This document shows, piece by piece, positions 37,072-46,475 of a stretch of DNA of 64,000 bases (position 1 is its first letter; every line of letters begins with the position of its first letter). The stretch lies in NCBI GenBank assembly GCA_002706765.1, contig PAJV01000068.1:147773-211772 (forward strand). Reading direction: 5' to 3'. The position numbers and the translations under genes were made by a program. Origin of the DNA: Gimesia sp. Its GTDB lineage: Bacteria > Planctomycetota > Planctomycetia > Planctomycetales > Planctomycetaceae. The notes under the pieces are model-generated. The model searched no databases and had not been told where the DNA came from. It was given only the letters and a program-made list of their open reading frames with translations.

Positions 37072-37123
37072 GATTTTCTTTCTGATTGCGAGACGCTGAT
37101 TAAGAAAACGGGACAGGGGCATG

Positions 37124-37513
37124 CTATCTGGTTTTGGTTTTCGGTTTTGATTTCAATTCCAGATTGATGACGTTATCCCCTTCGGTGACCTTAGCTGTCA
37201 GTTTACTGAGTGATTGATCGAATTGTTTGTAAGTAATGATACTCACATCATGGTCATCCACTTTGGCACCGTAGGTATTCCTGTTGAACAACAGCGTGTA
37301 TTCACCGTTTTCATCAGACATGCCGGTGGAAGCGCGACCCGATGAAGGCTGGAACAGAATTTCCGCTTCGGGTAGGGGTTGACCATCCAGGGTTACGACG
37401 CCGGTGACCGGTGCAATTTTCGGCATGTCGTCAGGCTGGTAAGAACAGCCTGCCAGAAACAGCCCGAACAGGCTGACCCATTTCAGCGTGTGTGGTGAGT
37501 GAAGCTTGAGCAT
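37124..37513 (-). CDS. Lipoprotein with carboxypeptidase-regulatory-like domain
   Basis: The protein has 129 residues. The lipobox FLAGC ends the leader. The mature part is a small beta-sandwich: VTGVVTLDGQPLPEAEILFQ, then TGMSDENGEYTLLF, as found in many planctomycete lipoproteins encoded next to DUF1559 genes. The C-terminus is basic (LELKSKPKTKTR). The SGNH gene begins within a few bases of its stop, so the two are co-transcribed. The role is likely in the envelope, alongside the DUF1559 protein upstream. Confidence 0.85.
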   Translation of the reverse strand: MLKLHSPHTLKWVSLFGLFLAGCSYQPDDMPKIAPVTGVVTLDGQPLPEAEILFQPSSGRASTGMSDENGEYTLLFNRNTYGAKVDDHDVSIITYKQFDQSLSKLTAKVTEGDNVINLELKSKPKTKTR

Positions 37514-37645
37514 AGCGCACCTCTTGAGAAATAATTAAAAATTGATGCAGATTTATTGATCGTTCGCGTTTCACTGGCACGAACACCTCAACGCCGGAGC
37601 TCAAGTTGAGGCACCCGGTGTGTGGGTAGTGTGAACGCCCAGGAA

Positions 37646-38608
<963 letters not shown>

Positions 38609-38777
38609 AATCAACTCCTCTTTCTATAAAACGAATGAAACATGGTTACCTTGAATAGGGTGATAAATAGCAAATGAAATAATCTACGGGTCTCTCAATA
38701 TTGTATTGACGGTTGATCAAAGTCAGGCAGGCATGCGGACATTTCAGCCAACGTGGCATGCCAGGTCTGATAAGACA

Positions 38778-40118
38778 CTACTCTGAGTTACGGATAAAAT
38801 AAGTTCCTTCAAGCGTGTATTCCCCCGGATTCGCTTCACCCTGGAACCGGTCCGGGATGATCTGAATATCTCCTGACTGATATCCGGATGTGATACCATG
38901 AATGTTTTCCTGTGTTCCGGCAAAATAAGTGAATTCTTTGGTAATCGAATTTTTATCGGGCCCCCTTGAATCGATCCGGGCAAGTAACAGATCGGTCGCG
39001 TCAGGGGTAAAGGAAATTAATCCCGTGTTATCCGGAAACTTCCATTCAGTGGATGTTTCATCAAAGTACACGACAGAAAAATGTTGAGAGAGTTTCGACG
39101 GACCTGAAATATTCGGGATACGATCGAGCAATGATGTAGCAGAATACATCAGATAAGCTTTACCAATGTATTCATCGGCTCCAAACATGTTTTGAACCTC
39201 ATCTGGAAGGAGAATGATATTCGGTGTAAGCGCCTGTTTATTTTCCTGAATCACGGAGTAGAACTTCCGTGAAAGGCGAGGTTCAGGCAGCCACTGGTCC
39301 TTGCCAGCAGCGCAGCGCATTGTATTTCCCTCTGTCAGTTTTACTGTTTCTCCACGAGAATCAGCGAGTACCACCTCACCTTGGAAGACCTGCACGCCGG
39401 ATGTGCCTGCGTTGTCGATCTCGACACCAAACAGTGTTCCTAAATCACGGATCGGTCCGCCAGGCGTTCTGACGGTGAATCCTTTTCCTTTGGAAGTGGT
39501 GACTTTCGCCATCAGGATGCCGGCGGAAAGATTGAGTTCATTTTCCCCTGTGATCGCAAACGTGGCAGGCGCTGTAATCGACGCTTTCACTCCCGTGATA
39601 AAAAGCAGTTCCAACTGGCCGCTGTCCAGTTTGTAAATCTTGTCACCTTCCAGGTGGTCGCCGATCCCCAACGGCTCCTGATTGAAAAATCTCACTTCAT
39701 GGGTATCAGCAACGGTCACACGATAGTCGACAATTTTCGGGACCACCGCCTGGATCTCTACAGGTTTTTCGACAGGCGGATCGGGAATCTGACTGGTAAT
39801 CCAGACGCAGATTACCACGAGTAATGCGGCCGGTAGCGTCATCATCGCGAACGAGGGCATTCTCGAAGGAGTCTGCGGCCTGCGAATGAGTGTATTCAGA
39901 CTCTCGCTGTGAACGACTGGCCCTTTATGAATTTGTTCAAGCTGTGAATGGATTGAAATTAACTCAACATAAAAATCCCGGGCAGATTCATCGATGACCA
40001 GCGTGCGCTGTAATTGAGACAATTGCTCTTTCGAAAGCTTACCGTCCAGGTGTAATGAGATCATTTTCCCCAACGCATCTCTCCCCAAGGGTGGATTTTC
40101 CGGCTGTGAATCGGTCAT
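38778..40118 (-). CDS. FecR-domain protein (anti-sigma-like)
   Basis: The protein has 446 residues from the ATG at 40118, which has GGAGGG in front and overlaps the sigma gene's stop as ATGA. The cytoplasmic N-terminus (GKMISLHLDGKLSKEQLSQL) resembles the anti-sigma segment of FecR-type regulators. A membrane helix lies near 88-106. The FecR domain follows at about 140-300: KLDSGQLELLFITGVKASIT and TPGGPIRDLGTLFGVEID, then VQVFQGEVVLADSRGE. The C-terminal 140 residues are beta-rich and of unknown family. By its position it should restrain the sigma factor of 40115 until a signal arrives. Confidence 0.88.
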   Translation of the reverse strand: MTDSQPENPPLGRDALGKMISLHLDGKLSKEQLSQLQRTLVIDESARDFYVELISIHSQLEQIHKGPVVHSESLNTLIRRPQTPSRMPSFAMMTLPAALLVVICVWITSQIPDPPVEKPVEIQAVVPKIVDYRVTVADTHEVRFFNQEPLGIGDHLEGDKIYKLDSGQLELLFITGVKASITAPATFAITGENELNLSAGILMAKVTTSKGKGFTVRTPGGPIRDLGTLFGVEIDNAGTSGVQVFQGEVVLADSRGETVKLTEGNTMRCAAGKDQWLPEPRLSRKFYSVIQENKQALTPNIILLPDEVQNMFGADEYIGKAYLMYSATSLLDRIPNISGPSKLSQHFSVVYFDETSTEWKFPDNTGLISFTPDATDLLLARIDSRGPDKNSITKEFTYFAGTQENIHGITSGYQSGDIQIIPDRFQGEANPGEYTLEGTYFIRNSE

Positions 40119-40648
40119 GTTCCCTCCTCCAGCTGGAGCGACTTGTCCACACAATCAATCAATGCCAGTCGCAGTCGATATAATAGTGACGAAATTCCGT
40201 TGTAGGTTCGTCCCCACAGGTCGGCAATTTCTTCCAGCGACTTTTCTTCTTCATAACGCTGCTTTAACAGCTGTTGATGATCGTCGGGCAGTTGCTGGAT
40301 GCATTGAAAAAGAGAGCCAAGCCGTCTGTCGTACTGACCGTTTTTCGTCAACGTTTTCTCGGAGATCTCTTGTAAGATCTCAACGTTAAATAGCAGAGTT
40401 TCTCTCTGTGCATCTCGATGGTAGGCAAGCACTTTGTAGTAAGCGATTTTCGAAGCCCAGGCAGGAAAAGAAGTTCCCGGTGTGAAATCAGCAGCTTTCT
40501 CGAGAATACTTTTATTCGTTTCCTGCAAAATATCGTGTGCGTCGTTTTTGTTGCCGGTCAAGGACAATACATAACTGTAAAGTTTTGCCTGGCATTCTAT
40601 AAGATTCAATACAAACTCTTCTGTAACCATCATTTGTGACGCGATCAT
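40115..40648 (-). CDS. ECF sigma factor (planctomycete LRQ type)
   Basis: The protein has 177 residues. Region 2 includes CQAKLYSYVLSLTGNKNDAH and DILQETNKSILEKA, then FPAWASKIAYYKVLAYHRDA. Region 4 has LPDDHQQLLKQRYEEEKSLE and EIADLWGRTYNGISSLLYRL, with the helix-turn-helix. It should direct RNA polymerase to envelope-stress promoters. The FecR gene starts on its stop codon (ATGA overlap), so the two are coupled. Alternative start codons at 40633 and 40630 also lack a ribosome site, so the first is kept. Confidence 0.93.
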   Translation of the reverse strand: MIASQMMVTEEFVLNLIECQAKLYSYVLSLTGNKNDAHDILQETNKSILEKAADFTPGTSFPAWASKIAYYKVLAYHRDAQRETLLFNVEILQEISEKTLTKNGQYDRRLGSLFQCIQQLPDDHQQLLKQRYEEEKSLEEIADLWGRTYNGISSLLYRLRLALIDCVDKSLQLEEGT

Positions 40649-40929
40649 CTAGATTGAAAGTCTGTTGGGAAACATGCTTGCCTACATTAATATTCCAAAA
40701 AGATTTGTATTTTGTCGAAGTATATGCGAATTATTTTAAAAGTAGCATGAATTGTGAACGCATTCCTGTTCACCATAAGATCTCTCGTTTCATGGGATAC
40801 AATCCAATTGGCCCTGAAGAAGTGAGAGTAAGCCAGGATACAGGCAAGACAGGACATTTGTAACGTTGTGAGTGGTCACGACATGCATTCCCGAACAGGC
40901 GCAATTTTAACCTGCCCTGCGTTCTACCA
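40649..40929. other. Intergenic region upstream of the sigma factor gene
   Basis: About 280 bases between the sigma gene start and the lectin-like tail. It is AT-rich. I see no clear -35/-10 pair for the sigma gene on the minus strand and no open frame worth calling. Confidence 0.3.
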
Positions 40930-41100
40930 TCACTTAAACACCAGATCCAGAGAAGTGATTATCGCGCCGCGGAGGCCGAGAGCTTTTTCCTCTACTGTCC
41001 CCATCATGTTTCCGGAGGGCTTACTGATCCATTCGCTGGTGTCTGCGTCAGTGGGGGCGAGTCGGCCGTCGATACGAACTTCGTCAGTCCACGTAACGCT
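40930..41100 (-). pseudogene. Jacalin-like C-terminal tail abutting lepA
   Basis: A minus-strand frame continues directly from the lepA stop codon (same frame) for 56 codons: TWTDEVRIDGRLAPTDADTS, EWISKPSGNMMGTVEEKALG, LRGAIITSLDLVFK, then TGA at 40930-40932. It lacks a credible start and its 5' part is missing. The last 30 residues resemble the remnant at 35948. It looks like the end of a gene truncated up to the lepA stop. Confidence 0.55.
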
Positions 41101-42897
41101 CTAATCCTGATCGGTGCGCAGGACGGAGACGAAGGCTTTCTGGGGGATATTGACGCTGCCGAACTGCTTCATTTTTGCTTTGCCCTTTTTCTGCTTTTCC
41201 AGCAGTTTTTTCTTGCGCGTCACATCGCCGCCGTAGAGTTTTTCGGTCACGTCTTTGCGGAACGGTGCGATGGTCGTGCGGGCAATGACTTCGCCTCCGA
41301 TGGCACCCTGGATGGGGATCTTGAACTGATGCCGGGGGATTTCTTTGGCCAGTTGTTCGCAGTAGTGCAGCGCCCGCGGGCGGGCTTTCTCTCGATGAAC
41401 CAGGTAAGACAGCGTGTCGACCGGTTCCTTGTTGACGAGAATATCGACCTTCACGATATCGGTGGTTCGATACTCGATTGGCTCGTAATCGAATGATCCG
41501 TAGCCGCGCGTGATCATCTTCAGCTTGCCGTAGAAGTCGAAGAGGACCTCTCCCAGTGGCATCACGCTGGTGACTTCGATTCGACTGGCGGACAGGTAGT
41601 TCATCGTCTGGCTTTCCGAGCGATGTTCCCTGCAGAGTTCCATGACCGGGCCGACATACGACTCGGGAGTCAGAATGGAAGCTTTGATGTAGGGCTCGCT
41701 GGCCGACTCGATCATCGTGGGATCGGGCCAGTAAGAGGGGTTATCGACTTCGATGGTGGAGCCGTCTCTCAAAGACAGATGGTACTTGACCGACGGGGCG
41801 GAGATTACCAGGCCGATGTCAAATTCGCGCTGGATACGCTCTTGAATCACATCCAGGTGCAGCAGTCCGAGAAAGCCACAGCGAAAGCCAAAGCCCAGCG
41901 CGGCGGAACTGTCTTTTTCAAACGTGAGGGCCGCATCGTTGATCGCGAGTTTCTCCAGGGCCTTGGTCAACTCCTGGTAATCCCCCGTGTCCATGGGATA
42001 GATGGAAGAAAAGACGACCTGCCTGGCTGGCTGGTAGCCGGGGATCGGCTCTGCGGCCTGTCGATTCAGCAGGGTAATCGTATCGCCGATCTCAATGTCC
42101 TGCACACTTTTGACTCCCGCGACAACGTAACCGACTTCCCCCGCACTGAGCTGAGGTTTGGGATTGAGTTTCATCTGGTTATAGCCGACTTCATCCACCG
42201 TAAAGTCGCGACCGGCGTGCATGAAGTGGATCGTATCGCGGGGCTTGAGCGTTCCTTCCATGATGCGGCACTGCAGAATAACCCCCCGAAACTTGTCATA
42301 GATCGCGTCAAATACAAGTGCTTTCAAAGGGGCAGTCGGATCGCCTTCAGGGGGAGGCAGTTTCTCGACGATGCCCTGCAACACGTCTTCAATGCCAATC
42401 CCGTTTTTGGCGGAAATCGGGATCGCTTCGAAGGGGTCGAGCCCCAGTTCTTCGTCGATGGCCTCCTGCGCCCGTTCGATGTCGGCGGCGGGAAGATCGA
42501 TCTTGTTGATTACCGGCAGCAGCGTCAGATTGTGTTCCAGTGCCAGATAGAGGTTCGCGACCGTCTGGGCTTCGACTCCCTGAGAGGCATCAACCACAAT
42601 CAAGGCGCCCTCACAGGCCATCAGCGAACGCCTGACTTCATGCGAAAAGTCGACGTGGCCCGGCGTATCGATCAGGTTCAACAGATAGTCTTCACCAGCC
42701 GGAGTCCGGTAGTTGAGGGTGATCGAATTACTCTTGATGGTAATGCCCCGTTCGCGCTCGATTTCCATCGAGTCGAGCATTTGTTCATGCAGTTCACGGA
42801 GCGTCACGCCCCCACAGGTCTGAATGAGCCGATCGGCGAGGGTGGACTTGCCATGGTCAATATGGGCGATGATGCAGAAGTTTCGTATATGTTTCAT
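41101..42897 (-). CDS. lepA: Elongation factor 4 (LepA), ribosomal back-translocase
   Basis: The protein has 598 residues, the normal length for LepA. It has the GTPase motifs AHIDHGKST (G1), RGITIKS (G2), DTPGH (G3) and NKIDLP (G4), the EF-4 domain order, and a LepA C-terminus with GAIGGEVIARTTIAPFRKDV, ends in MKQFGSVNIPQKAFVSVL. The Lys-rich KKKLLEKQKKGKAKMK is the LepA-specific CTD that binds tRNA. EF4 moves back stalled or mistranslocated ribosomes, especially in stress. It stands alone; a truncated lectin-like tail lies directly after its stop. Confidence 0.98.
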   Translation of the reverse strand: MKHIRNFCIIAHIDHGKSTLADRLIQTCGGVTLRELHEQMLDSMEIERERGITIKSNSITLNYRTPAGEDYLLNLIDTPGHVDFSHEVRRSLMACEGALIVVDASQGVEAQTVANLYLALEHNLTLLPVINKIDLPAADIERAQEAIDEELGLDPFEAIPISAKNGIGIEDVLQGIVEKLPPPEGDPTAPLKALVFDAIYDKFRGVILQCRIMEGTLKPRDTIHFMHAGRDFTVDEVGYNQMKLNPKPQLSAGEVGYVVAGVKSVQDIEIGDTITLLNRQAAEPIPGYQPARQVVFSSIYPMDTGDYQELTKALEKLAINDAALTFEKDSSAALGFGFRCGFLGLLHLDVIQERIQREFDIGLVISAPSVKYHLSLRDGSTIEVDNPSYWPDPTMIESASEPYIKASILTPESYVGPVMELCREHRSESQTMNYLSASRIEVTSVMPLGEVLFDFYGKLKMITRGYGSFDYEPIEYRTTDIVKVDILVNKEPVDTLSYLVHREKARPRALHYCEQLAKEIPRHQFKIPIQGAIGGEVIARTTIAPFRKDVTEKLYGGDVTRKKKLLEKQKKGKAKMKQFGSVNIPQKAFVSVLRTDQD

Positions 42898-43027
42898 CGC
42901 GTAGTTTTAGCAGAAAGCAGAGGAAAAAAACAACTGAGAAGGCAGTCGATGTGGAGGGGGCGACTGTAACGGCGTCTGACTCCGTGGCTGACCTGGTGAA
43001 GGGCATTCTAGCTTGCCTGCGTCCAGG

Positions 43028-43558
43028 TTAGTTATATTTCTCACATACGTGATCTACCCAGTTCGCAAATCGACATTTTCCATTGGCTTCGAGCGTAATG
43101 AATTCAGAACCATTCGTGGGAATACTGGTGCTGAACTGACTTTTGACCCAGTTTTGAAAATTTAAGTTCGGTTCACTTCCTGCAGGTGGTTTCGATAAAT
43201 CTTCAAAACCGAGTTCGCCATATCCAATGGCAAGCAGTCGCAGGAAATCTTTAAAACTGGGAGCGAGAACTTTGATGCCGTCCCCTTCAGAACCTAAATG
43301 CACAACCGGGAAAGTCTGATCGCCGGCATCCCAGATGCAATAGAGTGATCCATCCGCACCAGCGCCGAATTGAACGAGTTGATCATCGACATGCCTGAAT
43401 CCAAACCAGTAGAACATGGTGTCTCTGTCACCAGCACGCAGCTCAAAGTAACCGCTGATGGGATAACCATTTTGATTGGCCCAGTCGATTAATTGCTCGA
43501 GTTCGTTGGGAAATGGGATATTGGGGGGAAAGCTTTGTTTCATTTTTTCACAATTCAT
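43028..43558 (-). CDS. SMI1/KNR4 (SUKH) family protein
   Basis: The protein has 176 residues without signal peptide. The pattern fits SUKH proteins: an N-terminal amphipathic helix (LEQLIDWANQNGYPISGYFE), a beta sheet (FGAGADGSLYCIWDAG), PVVHLGSEGDGIKVLAPSFKD, FLRLLAIGYGELGF and a C-terminal extension (NLNFQNWVKSQF). Many SUKH proteins are immunity proteins for polymorphic toxins, but no toxin gene is in the window, so an immunity function is not supported. Composition is AT-rich against its neighbours. It stands alone between lepA and the secretin-like gene. Confidence 0.75.
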   Translation of the reverse strand: MNCEKMKQSFPPNIPFPNELEQLIDWANQNGYPISGYFELRAGDRDTMFYWFGFRHVDDQLVQFGAGADGSLYCIWDAGDQTFPVVHLGSEGDGIKVLAPSFKDFLRLLAIGYGELGFEDLSKPPAGSEPNLNFQNWVKSQFSTSIPTNGSEFITLEANGKCRFANWVDHVCEKYN

Positions 43559-43818
43559 CAGCTTTATATCTCATTCTACATTGATGGCAAATTTGAGTCG
43601 GCTGTGATGGGATTTCAAAATGAAGACCTGAAATCGTGTGAACCCTCAATTGAAAGCAGCATTCCGATTCGATAGCGGGATCTACATCAAGCAACGTAAA
43701 TCTTCTGGCGGTATAGTCAAAACGAAATGCAGACAGACGCTCTTCAGTGGCGTGATTATAACTCAGATTGACTCAAATCGACCAGTTCAAATAGAATTCG
43801 CTGCAAAGGAGGCAAAGG

Positions 43819-44748
43819 ATGTTTATACGCTCTACGATTATTTTCGCGTTGTCGTTGTCTCTGACGACGATCAGTCTCAGTGCCGAACCGGAAGAGTGTC
43901 CTGCGCCACAGAAACTTCCAGAATCGGTTCATGAAGCGAACCACAAGTTGTCGGCCCTGGATCATCTCCGCGTTGCGAGGGAGCAACTGGAAGCAGCGGG
44001 ACTGGCTGAAGAAGCAATAAAGCTGCAAGAGCTGGCAGAGCAACTTAACCGGCGCATCAGCCGAGAGCGAGCGGAATTAGCACGGCAGATAACAGAGCTG
44101 CAACAACAAACCGAACAACTGCGACAGCTGACGGGAAGGCCGGACCAGATTCTCTGCCGCTGTTGCTTTCTGGAACTATCGAGCGAAGCAGCAGCAGAAT
44201 TTGCAGCGTCAGCAGAGCCGGTGAAACCTGCAAGCGGCCCGCGTAGTCATTCCAATCGCGCTGTCACCGTTTACAGGAATGCAGAAGCAGCCATCGCGCA
44301 ACTGAAAAAAGCGGGCAGGGTGATTGTGGTGCATGGAAGTCCGCAAATTGTCACCGCTCCCGGTCAACCAGCAACGTCAGTGAGCGGCGGTGAATTTCCG
44401 ATCCTGATCCCGGCCGGAGTTAATCAAACCTCCGTCGAGTGGAAGCAGTTCGGCGTGATTTGCAAGGTCGTGCCACGTTTGCTCGATACAGGGAGAATCC
44501 AACTCGAATTCAGCCCGGAGCTCTCACACCGCGACTTCGCGAACGCGGTCAAAGTGAATGGGCTGACGGTTCCCGGTCTGACGGTACGTCGCGTCAACAC
44601 ACAGGTGGAAATGAACCTCGGGGAAACGCTTGTGGTCAGAACCATTTCGCATACGGGAACCCCAGGTAAGGTGGTGAATGCGAAGTCAGAGACCCCTGCG
44701 GAAGAGACCGTAACGCTGTTTATGGTGACCCCGGTTGACATGGATTAA
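43819..44748 (+). CDS. Secreted protein with secretin-type C-terminal domain
   Basis: The protein has 309 residues with a signal peptide (STIIFALSLSLTTISLSA). Residues about 45-100 form a long Glu/Gln-rich coiled coil (LAEQLNRRISRERAELARQI). A linker leads into the secretin C-terminal domain: WKQFGVICKVVPRLLDTGRI, QLEFSPELSHRD, VRRVNTQVEMNLGETLVVR and EETVTLFMVTPVDMD. In type II/III/IV pilus secretins this region makes the outer-membrane barrel, but here it is short and no N-domains or partner genes are present. GGAGG precedes the ATG. Confidence 0.78.
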   Translation: MFIRSTIIFALSLSLTTISLSAEPEECPAPQKLPESVHEANHKLSALDHLRVAREQLEAAGLAEEAIKLQELAEQLNRRISRERAELARQITELQQQTEQLRQLTGRPDQILCRCCFLELSSEAAAEFAASAEPVKPASGPRSHSNRAVTVYRNAEAAIAQLKKAGRVIVVHGSPQIVTAPGQPATSVSGGEFPILIPAGVNQTSVEWKQFGVICKVVPRLLDTGRIQLEFSPELSHRDFANAVKVNGLTVPGLTVRRVNTQVEMNLGETLVVRTISHTGTPGKVVNAKSETPAEETVTLFMVTPVDMD

Positions 44749-44998
44749 CGGGCCGCATTGCTTTGAGCATTGTGTTCTGTGCATTATGTATTGTGCAGCG
44801 TAATGGATTGCCGGGGCCTTTCCAAAATGAGCTGTTTCGGAAAACGTATGTTTTTGCGAATTACTATGAAATCACTCGACACTCATTATCAGATAGTCGG
44901 CGTGAGTACAAACTTTGTCGTCTGTGAAATCATAATTAGGATTTCACGTTAATTGAGTCGATCACAGGATTCACTGGTAAGCTTTTGAAGCAATCGGT

Positions 44999-46144
44999 TC
45001 AATTTTCTGACGTCAGGATTTTGGTGAGCCGTTGATACAGTCCGGAAATCGGGTTGCCTTCTGAACTGGCGTCGATGGAGCGGGTGCACCAGAGGGCGAT
45101 GGTGATGTCTTTGGCCGGGTGATAGCCGGCTGTGCCGAAGAGACCGGCGAAGCTGGGGGCCTGGGTGAGCCAGCCTTTGTTGACGACGATACCCTGGGCG
45201 TAGTACATGTCTTTCGTCCAGAACTTCATGCCGGGCGTCTGGGGAGCGAGCATGGCCTGGAAGGTTGCCGGTTTCAGACGCTGTCCCTGTCCGACGGCAC
45301 GAAAGCCGGCGAGGGTGTCGCCGATGGTCGTATATTGAACCGCACCGCGGGCCAGCGACCAGGAAGGATTCCAGAAGGTAGCGTCTTCATAGTAGCCGCG
45401 TTCATCAGTATAGGAATGCAGGACGGGCTCTGGAATGTAAGGAGTGCCTGGCGCGGCTGTCTCCTGCATGCCAAAAGGAGTAAGGACTCGCTCCTGCATC
45501 AGTTCGCCGAAAGGTTTGCCGGCTGCCTTTTCCAGGGCGAGACCCAGAATGACGAAGTTGGTGTGGGCGTAGTTCCAGTCGCTGCCCGGTTTGAATTTCG
45601 GTTTCTCGGTGAAAGCCAGTTTGATCAGTTCCTGTGGCGTCCACTGATGGAACGGGTTAGCGTAGAGTTTTTTCTGAAACAGATCCATGGGCATGAAATC
45701 GGGGTAGCCGGCGGTGCCGTTGATAAGCATTTCGAGTGTGACCGTCTGCGACTCAGGCAGGTCGGGCAGCCATTTCCCTACCGGATCGTCGGCTTTCACG
45801 ATGCCGTCATCCACGAGTTGATAGAACAGATTGCCCATATAAGCCACTGCGACGTTCCCATTGCGAAAATGCATGTCAGCCGTAGCGGGTACACCCGTCA
45901 TCGTCTCTCCTTCTGCGAGGATCAGGAGTTCTTTCCCTTCGACACTCACCCCCAGCAGCACCGCTTGCAATTTATCTTTTGCCATGGTTTCCGTAATCAG
46001 CTTGCGAATGGCGGGGAGTTTCTGCTGATAGTCTGTTGGATTCGCAGCAGCCAGCGGGAAAACTGTGAGGAACAACGCGAAGCTCACTGCCAGAAAACAG
46101 GAACACAGAGTGACTGGACGTGCAGAATTGTTGGAGGTCTTCAT
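44999..46144 (-). CDS. Beta-lactamase-fold secreted protein without the SxxK motif
   Basis: The protein has 381 residues from the ATG at 46144 with a signal peptide (CSCFLAVSFALFLTVFPLAA). The fold matches class C beta-lactamase/EstB-type hydrolases: LVDDGIVKADDPVGKWLPDL, LEMLINGTAGYPDF, then YAHTNFVILGLALEKAAGKP with a Tyr-x-His in place of Tyr-x-Asn. The SxxK position (normally GSVTK) reads GNVAV, residues 97-100, so neither nucleophile Ser nor Lys is present. A catalytic role is therefore doubtful. It may bind peptidoglycan or be a decoy. The gene stands alone with a divergent region before the symporter. Confidence 0.85.
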   Translation of the reverse strand: MKTSNNSARPVTLCSCFLAVSFALFLTVFPLAAANPTDYQQKLPAIRKLITETMAKDKLQAVLLGVSVEGKELLILAEGETMTGVPATADMHFRNGNVAVAYMGNLFYQLVDDGIVKADDPVGKWLPDLPESQTVTLEMLINGTAGYPDFMPMDLFQKKLYANPFHQWTPQELIKLAFTEKPKFKPGSDWNYAHTNFVILGLALEKAAGKPFGELMQERVLTPFGMQETAAPGTPYIPEPVLHSYTDERGYYEDATFWNPSWSLARGAVQYTTIGDTLAGFRAVGQGQRLKPATFQAMLAPQTPGMKFWTKDMYYAQGIVVNKGWLTQAPSFAGLFGTAGYHPAKDITIALWCTRSIDASSEGNPISGLYQRLTKILTSEN

Positions 46145-46475
46145 GTTTCTTCCCGACAGGCAGGTTTCAGTGACATTGTCAGTGGCATTGGATGAGACGA
46201 ATTCAGAACGGTTTCTTTCGCTTCCCAAACTTATCACATCAGATCAAGACCTCCAGAAAATGTGAGGTCAGAGCAGAGGGGTTCTGAAAAGAGGAAATGA
46301 TTCAGCCGGATAGACGGATTTTTCAGAAAATTCCATGTTGACATAGATCAACGTGCGCAGAAATTGAAGGATATCGGTACGATGCCAGTGCCACTGCAAT
46401 TGAAAAGACGCTGTATCTGTGGGGAACAGTGACCGACGGCTGGTCTGATTTATTCTGGTATCAAAGAGACTGACG
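46145..46475. other. Divergent intergenic region
   Basis: About 330 bases between the minus-strand beta-lactamase-like gene and the plus-strand symporter. No palindrome, promoter box pair or RNA gene stands out. Confidence 0.3.

Noticed and set aside
41623-42969. Long plus-strand open frame opposite lepA
   Set aside because: It is antisense to a highly conserved gene, has no family pattern, and its residues mirror lepA codons read in reverse.
44761-44800. Repeated ATTGTG/TTGTGC words after the secretin-like gene
   Set aside because: Too short and irregular for a functional repeat; no stem with a T-run for a terminator.
45119-46195. Plus-strand open frame opposite the beta-lactamase-like gene
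   Set aside because: Antisense, no signal or domain pattern, and no ribosome site. The minus-strand frame has a clear leader and fold.
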